Source: CAZLBV01 sp964557845
GTDB lineage: Bacteria; Acidobacteriota; Aminicenantia; Aminicenantales; Aminicenantaceae
Direction: 5' to 3'
DNA: 10,945 bases
Assembly: GCA_964557845.1 (NCBI GenBank)
Contig: CAZLBV010000066.1
Coordinates: 1 to 10,945, forward strand
Of the stretch, positions 5,903 through 10,945 are shown one piece after another. Each line of letters starts with the position of its first letter. Positions within the stretch are counted from its first letter, which is position 1. The position numbers and the translations under genes were made by a program. The notes beneath the pieces were generated by a model, which was given only the letters and a program-made list of their open reading frames with translations, searched no databases and was not told the DNA's origin.

Positions 5903-6805
5903 TTATTTCTTCAAAAAAGGCATGACCTCCCGCAGAGTGAAATCCACCCAGAAAACACCGCAGTCCTGAGTGATATGCTGGGCAAGGGTTTTTCCGAGTG
6001 TTTCAGGTGGGATCCTAAGCTTGCTCCAGATAGCTCTATCCCGGGGATATCCAACCTGAAAAAAGACCATGTTAGGCGCAAAATAACCGGCCCAGTATTC
6101 AATGAACTCCCTGGTCATATGATCATAGTCATCAAACATCTGGCTGTCATCCACGAATATAATATCTCCCCGGTAACTGGGAGGCATCCAATATCTATCC
6201 CAATGCTTGAGGAATATCCGGTAATCTGGATCATGGGATTTCACCCGTTCCTCCCACTGCTGAGCAGAAATATCATCAACCGGAACACCCCGCTCAGGAT
6301 TATCCGCTTCCTTATACCACTCGACATCCACCCCGAACCCAATGACACATTCATGATGTTTGTACCGCTCTAAAATAAGATCGATCAGAGTGAGCATGTC
6401 GGCATGAGCCGGTTCAACCTGAAGGAAAATTTTGATTCCGGCCTTATCAAAATGATCGAGGTAAGGCTCGTGTTTGTCATAGTCTAAAAATACGATATTC
6501 TCATACTCCCCACCTTCCGAGGGAAATTCCAACCGGCATGACCGCGGACGGTCAAAGCTTCCCACGATCCAGATGGCACAGGGGGTAGCACCCCGATAAT
6601 AATCACCCATGGTAAACATCACCTTGGCCCATTCTTCCGGACTGGGAAAAGGTTTTATTCCGTAATGAGAGGAACGGGCACCAGCATATCTGACATTCTT
6701 CACAGGACGCCTCTCATCCAGTTTATATTCTTTGGGCATAAATATCCGGCAACCATCCATCAACAAGATTAAAAATAGACTTGATATCAAAATAATCCGT
6801 TTCAT
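5903..6805 (-). CDS. Putative lipoprotein, TIM-barrel-like, unknown function
   Basis: 300 residues. The N-terminus 'MKRIILISSLFLILLMDGC' is a signal sequence with Cys19 as possible lipid attachment site; Met at -3 and Asp at -2 make the lipobox imperfect, so lipidation is likely but not certain. The rest shows alternating strands and helices: 'IVFLDYD' (104-110), 'KIFLQVEPAHADML' (125-138), 'VIGFGVDVEWYKE' (154-166), 'IIFVDDSQMFDD' (215-226), 'NMVFFQVGYPRD' (245-256) and 'CGVFWVDF' (282-289). Acidic residues sit at strand ends (D160, E162, D219, D220), as in glycoside-hydrolase-like TIM barrels, which makes an extracytoplasmic carbohydrate-active role a reasonable inference but unproven. GGAA lies before the ATG. 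A -10-like TATACT at 6842-6847 (- strand) in the AT-rich divergent region could drive it. It is probably transcribed alone. Confidence 0.7.
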   Translation of the reverse strand: MKRIILISSLFLILLMDGCRIFMPKEYKLDERRPVKNVRYAGARSSHYGIKPFPSPEEWAKVMFTMGDYYRGATPCAIWIVGSFDRPRSCRLEFPSEGGEYENIVFLDYDKHEPYLDHFDKAGIKIFLQVEPAHADMLTLIDLILERYKHHECVIGFGVDVEWYKEADNPERGVPVDDISAQQWEERVKSHDPDYRIFLKHWDRYWMPPSYRGDIIFVDDSQMFDDYDHMTREFIEYWAGYFAPNMVFFQVGYPRDRAIWSKLRIPPETLGKTLAQHITQDCGVFWVDFTLREVMPFLKK

Positions 6806-6887
6806 ATTATTCTTCCAATGATCTAATTTTAAGCTTTTTTGAGTATAAAAAAAATCATTTTTTATTTTTCGATTTTTTTTCGATTTC

Positions 6888-6916
6888 TTGAAACCACAAT
6901 CAAAATCGACTAAACT
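6888..6916 (+). promoter_or_regulatory. Candidate promoter of the histidine kinase gene
   Basis: TTGAAA (6888-6893), a 17-base spacer and TAAACT (6911-6916) give 5/6 and 4/6 matches to the -35 and -10 consensus. The expected start near 6923 leaves a leader of about 25 bases. The surrounding divergent region 6806-6947 is very rich in A/T runs, so chance matches are more likely than usual. Confidence 0.4.
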
Positions 6917-6947
6917 TTATAGACCTATTTTATAAAGATACTTCCTA

Positions 6948-8324
6948 ATGACGGCAACAACAATTACCGCAGTTTTCTTGATCATAGCCGGAGCTGTGAT
7001 CATGTTGATCAACGTCATAAAATTTATGAATGTTCCCGGTCTCATAAAAAATATCACAGTCGAAGGATACTCCGGATTAAAACGATTTTTTTTATTTCAT
7101 TTGATCTTGATGATATTCTTTTTTCTGGGATACCTCCTCGTTCTTTATGCTTACGGATCGGATGTACACCTAATCGGCGCCTTAACCGTCGGGCTGATAT
7201 TTTTACTAGTGGCCATATTTATCCTTTTTGGTATCCTGCTCCAGCTTAAAATGTTGTCATCGATCAAACATAATTATGAAAAAGCGCTCAAAGCCACTGC
7301 AGAATTGGAGAAGAAACACCTCCAACTGAAACATGAGATCGAAGAGAGGAAGTTGTCTGAGGCGGCCCTTCGAGCCAGCGAAGCCTTCAATTCCGCTCTT
7401 TTTAAATACAGCCCAGTGGAAACAATAGTCGTTGACCGGGAGGGCCGGATAATAAAATTCAACCAGGCCAAAGTCGATTCAGGGGACCGGCTGCCGGAGA
7501 TCGGTTCCATAATGTATAAAGACTATGGAGCCAGTCACACGATTGATATGCACGCTGAACTAATAAAATGCATAAAAACCGGTCAAATAAAAACTTTTGA
7601 CGGAATGATTTATGGAGATAAAATCCTGAAAATCTCGATCGCGCCTTTACTTGAAGGAGCTATAATCACATCTCAGGATATCACCCAGGAAAAAAGAGCC
7701 AGGGAACAGATCGAGCGTTCTCTAAAAGAAAAAGAAACTCTCCTTCAGGAGATCCATCACAGAGTCAAGAACAACATGCAGATCGTATCCAGTTTACTCA
7801 GGCTCCAATCACAACAGGTGAAAGATCCGGAAACTCTGGAAATTTTCAATGCCTGTCAAAACCGCATAAACTCAATGGCACTTATCCATACAGCCCTTTA
7901 TCAGTCAAAAAATATTGCCAGCATTGATTTCAAAGATTACTTATCCAGGCTGATGCGTCAGTTAATATTAGCCTACAATAAACAGGATTCTTCAGTCGAT
8001 TATTCCATTGAAGTTCAGGACATCCACCTTGAAATTGATAAAGCCATACCCTGTGGTTTGATCGTCAGCGAACTCATCTCTAATTCCTTAAAACATGCTT
8101 TCTCAAGAAAAACGAAAGGACTGATAACGGTTCGAATGCAGCAAGGACAAACCGGGAAGTACACATTGATCATTGCTGATAATGGAATCGGGTTTCCCGA
8201 AGGAATTGATTTTCGAAGAATTGACAGTCTGGGCCTGCAATTGGTAACTGACCTAACCTCTCAACTGAGAGGGACTATAGACTTGAACACAACTTCGGGA
8301 ACAGAATTCATCATTAAATTTTAA
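6948..8324 (+). CDS. Membrane PAS sensor histidine kinase, HisKA_2 type
   Basis: 458 residues. Three membrane helices (about 4-25, 47-69, 75-100) lead into a coiled coil (about 105-140), then a PAS-like domain (about 143-245, 'VETIVVDREGRIIKFNQA'). The phosphoacceptor region 'LLQEIHHRVKNNMQIVSSLL' (265-284, His270/His271) is the HisKA_2 signature. The HATPase_c domain follows: N-box 'VSELISNSLKHAF' (373-385), G1 'DNGIGFP' (411-417) and G2 'DSLGLQLV' (426-433), ending at 'GTEFIIKF' by the stop. All catalytic boxes are present, so it should be active at the inner membrane. No response regulator lies beside it, so it is an orphan here; its signal is unknown. The ATG lacks a strong Shine-Dalgarno site. 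It runs tail-to-tail into the leftward trp-type operon with only one base between the coding ends. Confidence 0.92.
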   Translation: MTATTITAVFLIIAGAVIMLINVIKFMNVPGLIKNITVEGYSGLKRFFLFHLILMIFFFLGYLLVLYAYGSDVHLIGALTVGLIFLLVAIFILFGILLQLKMLSSIKHNYEKALKATAELEKKHLQLKHEIEERKLSEAALRASEAFNSALFKYSPVETIVVDREGRIIKFNQAKVDSGDRLPEIGSIMYKDYGASHTIDMHAELIKCIKTGQIKTFDGMIYGDKILKISIAPLLEGAIITSQDITQEKRAREQIERSLKEKETLLQEIHHRVKNNMQIVSSLLRLQSQQVKDPETLEIFNACQNRINSMALIHTALYQSKNIASIDFKDYLSRLMRQLILAYNKQDSSVDYSIEVQDIHLEIDKAIPCGLIVSELISNSLKHAFSRKTKGLITVRMQQGQTGKYTLIIADNGIGFPEGIDFRRIDSLGLQLVTDLTSQLRGTIDLNTTSGTEFIIKF

Positions 8325-8325
8325 T

Positions 8326-8589
8326 CTATCCGCTTCGGTTTTGCGCACGCTCGATCAGTGTCAATAAAGTCGTGATCTTATTCTGGGGAAGTTCAAAAAT
8401 CCGGCCGATCTCTGCAGTGGTAAAATTTTTTTCTAAAAATTCATTTACAGGAAGCATTCCATTCCAACAAAACCTTATTTTAGAACAGGGCAGCCCTTCC
8501 CTAACTATTCTGCAGTAGATAAAATTAACATGGTGCCCGAGGATCGGACAGTATTTTTCTAATTTATCATATGTTTCTAGATCGCTCAT
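8326..8589 (-). CDS. Small Cys-rich protein, last gene of the trpR-trpB2 operon
   Basis: 87 residues. The first half holds a probable metal-binding pattern: Cys14-Pro, His19-His20, Tyr25-Cys26-Arg, Pro34-Cys35 and Cys41-Trp42 ('GLPCSKIRFCW'). I have an impression of small uncharacterised bacterial proteins with the same 'YCRxxxxGLPCxxxxxCW' pattern but know no function. The second half is helical ('FTTAEIGRIFELPQNKITTL') and resembles a helix-turn-helix without being convincing. It starts 18 bases after trpB2 on the same strand, so it is very likely in that operon. The stop is TAG, and the coding end faces the histidine kinase end with one base between them. Confidence 0.7.
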   Translation of the reverse strand: MSDLETYDKLEKYCPILGHHVNFIYCRIVREGLPCSKIRFCWNGMLPVNEFLEKNFTTAEIGRIFELPQNKITTLLTLIERAQNRSG

Positions 8590-8607
8590 TTAGCTTTTGT
8601 CCCATTC

Positions 8608-9996
8608 TTACCACCTGCCTGTGTTCTGAACCGAAGGCCGGGGAAAATCCTTCAATGCTTCTAAGGAAGCCTCCAACTCATTTTCAGGAAGAGGATAATT
8701 CTGGAGCTTACCATGCAGGAACCTTTCATAGCCGGTTAAATCCATTAGGCCATGACCGCTCATGTTGAATAAAATCACTTTCTCTTTTCCTTCTTCTTTA
8801 GCATTTAAGGCTTCTGTTATCACCGCAGCAATAGCATGGCTGGTTTCAGGAGCGGTAATAATACCTTCGGTTCTGGCGAAAGTCAGTGCTGCCTGGTAGC
8901 ATTCAACCTGATCAATTGCCCGGGGCGTTATCAATCCCTCGATTATCGATTGGGACATAAGGGGCGCTATCCCGTGGTACCTTAATCCTCCTGCATGAAT
9001 AGGAGGAGGTATAAATCCATGCCCCAATGAATGCATGGGAAGCATAGGAGTCATCCGAGCGGTATCACCATGATCATAGACAAAAGGAGCTCGTGTCATA
9101 GTCGGACAGGATGTGGGTTCAACTGGAATTATCTCGATATCATCACCATTGATCTTATCATATATGAAAGGGAAGGCGAGCCCGGAGAAATTACTGCCTC
9201 CCCCGGCGCATCCTATCAAGGTATCGACCTTTTTTTCACCTATTTTAGCAAACTGTTTTTTGGCCTCTAATCCGATTATTGTTTGATGCATCAAAACATG
9301 GTTAAGCACACTTCCTAGAGAATACCGGGTATTCCCAACAGGATCAGTAACAGCCTCTTCGATCGCTTCGCTGATGGCAATCCCAAGACTGCCGGGAGAA
9401 TCAGGATGTTTCTCGAGGATCGCTCTTCCCGCTTGAGTCTGGTCACTGGGGCTGGCAACACAATTCGCACCCCAGGTTTCCATCATCATCTTTCTAAATG
9501 GCTTTTGATCATAACTGATGCGTACCATATATACTTTACATTCCAGACCTAAAAGAGAGCAGGCAAAGGCTAAAGCACTGCCCCACTGCCCTGCTCCTGT
9601 TTCGGTAGTTAATTTCTTGATTCCTTCTTGTTTATTGTACCATGCCTGAGCCACAGCGGTATTCGGTTTATGGCTTCCGGGAGGAGAGACACTCTCATCC
9701 TTGTAATAAATCCGGGCAGGCGTCTTTAAAGCTTTCTCTAAATATTTTGCGCGCCTTAAAGGAGATGGTCTCCATCGATAGAGAATATCCAAGATCTCTT
9801 CCGGAATATCGATCCATCTTTCCCTGCTTACTTCCTGTTCGATCAATCCCATAGGAAAAACCGGCGCTAACATTTCAGGTGAAAGGGGCCTTCCGTCCGG
9901 CCCCAGAGGGGGCTGAAGCGGCGTGGGTAGATCTGCTGCCAGGTTATACCATTTACGAGGGATCTCATCTTCATCAAGAAATACTTTTACGTTCAT
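8608..9996 (-). CDS. trpB2: Tryptophan synthase beta chain, TrpB2 type
   Basis: 462 residues, the length of the TrpB2 subfamily (longer than classical TrpB, about 400). The product is a cytoplasmic PLP enzyme that joins indole and L-serine to give L-tryptophan. The long N-terminus 'WYNLAADLPTPLQPPLGPDG' (16-35) is typical of TrpB2. Key sites: Lys110 in 'PPGSHKPNTA' (Schiff base with PLP), 'TETGAGQWGSA' (131-141), the phosphate-binding 'GCAGGGSNFSG' (262-272) and Ser413 in 'NMSGHG'. All are intact. AGGAG is 8 bases before the ATG, and the gene follows the TrpR-type gene by 20 bases. No trpA is present, so it probably uses free indole (salvage) or pairs with a TrpA encoded elsewhere. Regulation by the upstream repressor with tryptophan as co-repressor is the obvious model. 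Confidence 0.95.
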   Translation of the reverse strand: MNVKVFLDEDEIPRKWYNLAADLPTPLQPPLGPDGRPLSPEMLAPVFPMGLIEQEVSRERWIDIPEEILDILYRWRPSPLRRAKYLEKALKTPARIYYKDESVSPPGSHKPNTAVAQAWYNKQEGIKKLTTETGAGQWGSALAFACSLLGLECKVYMVRISYDQKPFRKMMMETWGANCVASPSDQTQAGRAILEKHPDSPGSLGIAISEAIEEAVTDPVGNTRYSLGSVLNHVLMHQTIIGLEAKKQFAKIGEKKVDTLIGCAGGGSNFSGLAFPFIYDKINGDDIEIIPVEPTSCPTMTRAPFVYDHGDTARMTPMLPMHSLGHGFIPPPIHAGGLRYHGIAPLMSQSIIEGLITPRAIDQVECYQAALTFARTEGIITAPETSHAIAAVITEALNAKEEGKEKVILFNMSGHGLMDLTGYERFLHGKLQNYPLPENELEASLEALKDFPRPSVQNTGRW

Positions 9997-10016
9997 GATC
10001 TATTCTCCTTTAATTT

Positions 10017-10322
10017 TTAATTTGAACTTCTTTTATCAGAAAGTTTTTTATATATCTCTATGACTTCCTTAAATGCTGAATTGGTCTTTTTCAGTTCTTT
10101 TGATCCCCTGGTTATCTTACATAAACTTAAACCCAGTTTTTTTGAGATTTTTCTCTGGCTCATACCTTTATCTAATAATTGAACCAGAGCCCATCTGGTA
10201 GAGACCTCTTCGATCTCATTCGGAGTCAATATGCTTTTCAGGAATCGCTCTATTAAATAAGGATCATCAATTTGAGCCAGGCTTAAAGAAATCTCTTTCA
10301 ATTTTCCCATTTCTTTCACCAT
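10017..10322 (-). CDS. trpR: Trp repressor homologue (TrpR family)
   Basis: 101 residues, close to E. coli TrpR (108). The block 'LTPNEIEEVSTRWALVQLL' (32-50), 'GMSQRKISKKLG' (53-64) and 'ITRGSKELK' (70-78) aligns without gaps to the E. coli sequence as I recall it. The equivalents of the tryptophan-contacting T44, R54, R84 and G85 (here T33, R43, R72, G73) are kept, while S88 is replaced by Glu76. The helix-turn-helix is about 54-75. The 'ITRGS' end separates it from the related YerC/YecD group. The start may be ATG 10320-10322 (no Shine-Dalgarno site) or Met5 at 10308-10310, preceded by GGTGA; the two differ by four residues. It is the first gene of the operon with trpB2 and sits directly behind two 18-bp palindromes, so autoregulation is likely. 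Confidence 0.85.
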   Translation of the reverse strand: MVKEMGKLKEISLSLAQIDDPYLIERFLKSILTPNEIEEVSTRWALVQLLDKGMSQRKISKKLGLSLCKITRGSKELKKTNSAFKEVIEIYKKLSDKRSSN

Positions 10323-10324
10323 AT

Positions 10325-10360
10325 GTTTCTATTTATAGAAACGTATCTATTAATAGAAAC
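10325..10360. promoter_or_regulatory. Tandem 18-bp palindromic operators of the trpR-trpB2 operon
   Basis: On the - strand GTTTCTATTAATAGATAC (10360-10343) is followed at once by GTTTCTATAAATAGAAAC (10342-10325). The second is a perfect palindrome (arms of 8 around a 2-base centre) and the first has one mismatch. They agree at 16 of 18 positions and abut with an 18-bp repeat. They begin 3 bases after the -10 and end just before the trpR start codon. The 18-bp length and the TTAA centre of the first copy recall the E. coli trp operator (GAACTAGTTAACTAGTAC), but the CTAG half-site is missing. A third, degraded copy may overlap the -10. Confidence 0.75.
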
Positions 10361-10362
10361 GT

Positions 10363-10391
10363 ACTATAAATAAAACATCCTGCTTTGTCAA
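10363..10391 (-). promoter_or_regulatory. Promoter of the trpR-trpB2 operon
   Basis: TTGACA (10386-10391, perfect -35), a 17-base spacer and TATAGT (10363-10368, 5/6 for -10) on the - strand make a near-consensus sigma-70 promoter. Transcription would begin near 10356, inside the first operator palindrome, giving a leader of about 34 bases. That leader is too short for a transcription attenuator, which supports repression rather than attenuation. Confidence 0.8.
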
Positions 10392-10465
10392 TACTTTCAA
10401 GCAAAAACTTTAAAATTATTTCATTTCATGATATTTTTATATTTTCTGGCCAAGAGTTGGATTAA

Positions 10466-10945
10466 ATGAAAGTTAGGCATAGATCATCGGTTTTCCTGGT
10501 ATTATTCATCTACTTATTGGCTTCTATTTTTATCTTTGGGGATCAATACGAAGAGATACAGTTTAAACATCTAACCCTTGATGATGGACTATCGCAAAGC
10601 ACAGTTTTTTGCATTCTTCAGGATGAGAAAGGATTTTTATGGTTCGGTACCGAAGATGGCATGAATAAATATAACGGTAAAAAAATCATACAAATCAATC
10701 CGGAACCAGGCAATCCCAACAGCTTGACTTATAACTATATAGGCGCCATATATGAGGACTCCGCAGGCTTCCTCTGGATAGGGACCCAAGGAGGAGGGCT
10801 GGACCGTTATGACCCTGAAACTGACAACTTCACTCACTTCAGATCAGGGCCCAACCCAACCAGTAATCTTAGTGATGATTTTATTAATGCCATATGCCAA
10901 TGCAAGCACGGAAAGATCTGGATCGGCACAAACAACGGATTAAAT
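10466..10945 (+). CDS. Reg_prop beta-propeller sensor, N-terminal part (runs off the window)
   Basis: The first 160 residues are present, open to the last base. A signal peptide or anchor helix covers about 8-24 ('SVFLVLFIYLLASIFIF'). Then come repeats of the two-component regulator propeller type: 'LTLDDGLSQSTVFCILQD' with 'GFLWFGTEDGMNKYNG' (about 37-71), 'LTYNYIGAIYEDSAGFLWIG' with 'GGGLDRYDP' (about 87-117), and 'LSDDFINAI' with 'GKIWIGTNNGLN' (about 136-160). Such periplasmic propellers normally sit before a Y_Y_Y domain and a histidine kinase, sometimes a hybrid with receiver and AraC domains, or before a GGDEF domain; the output part is outside the window. The ATG is inferred from the signal sequence; its Shine-Dalgarno site is weak. 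It is divergent from trpR, with a 143-base region between them that has an AT-rich -10-like TATATT at 10438-10443. Confidence 0.88.
   Translation, partial: MKVRHRSSVFLVLFIYLLASIFIFGDQYEEIQFKHLTLDDGLSQSTVFCILQDEKGFLWFGTEDGMNKYNGKKIIQINPEPGNPNSLTYNYIGAIYEDSAGFLWIGTQGGGLDRYDPETDNFTHFRSGPNPTSNLSDDFINAICQCKHGKIWIGTNNGLN

Noticed and set aside
5840..6373. 177-codon + strand open frame opposite the lipoprotein gene
   Set aside because: It is antisense to a gene with signal sequence and coherent fold, and shows no family features itself.
10361..10376. Third operator copy (GTACTATAAATAAAAC) next to the two trp palindromes
   Set aside because: It needs gaps to align and coincides with the -10 region, whose sequence is constrained anyway.

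Overview
The window looks like chromosome from an uncultured, moderately AT-rich bacterium. Promoter-like elements are of the sigma-70 type, and Shine-Dalgarno sites of the GGAG type precede many genes. The gene content (a Reg_prop sensor, a HisKA_2 histidine kinase, TrpB2, membrane-anchored pentapeptide proteins, and a left-end protein type I associate with Aminicenantes or Acidobacteriota-like genomes) fits a deep-branching soil, sediment or subsurface lineage. No phylogenetic marker is present, so this assignment is tentative.

Left part (1-4.75 kb): an accessory region with decayed genes. A broken membrane-protein gene (1-879, +) has a frameshift or internal deletion and an in-frame TAG. 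A gene-free stretch of about 440 bases follows. Then comes a leftward series (4734 down to 1320): a frameshifted gene ending in a Cys-rich 'YHRxxC...PCxxC' domain, a three-TM protein, a small coiled-coil/TM protein, a two-TM pentapeptide-repeat protein, its tandem paralog cut in two by an amber codon, and an MltR-like protein with a HEPN-type RxxxxH motif. The 87-aa and 266-aa genes overlap by ATGA, and the paralog start follows at once, so these three are probably co-transcribed.

Middle (4.75-6.8 kb): an AT-rich gap, then a compact leftward type II toxin-antitoxin pair (ribbon-helix-helix antitoxin, PIN RNase toxin). Its promoter is overlaid by two 9-bp palindromes 10 bp apart, a likely autoregulatory operator. 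A leftward putative lipoprotein with a TIM-barrel look follows.

Right part (6.8-10.9 kb): an orphan PAS/HisKA_2 histidine kinase on the + strand, tail-to-tail with a leftward three-gene operon: TrpR-type repressor, TrpB2 tryptophan synthase beta chain, and a small Cys-rich protein. A near-consensus promoter (TTGACA-17-TATAGT) drives this operon. Two abutting 18-bp palindromes lie from the expected transcription start to the trpR start codon, the layout expected for tryptophan-responsive autoregulation. Divergently, the first 160 codons of a Reg_prop beta-propeller sensor run off the right end.

The strongest points for follow-up are the TrpR/TrpB2 operon with its non-CTAG tandem operator, the amber-split pentapeptide paralog, and the membrane pentapeptide cluster beside a possible HEPN RNase.
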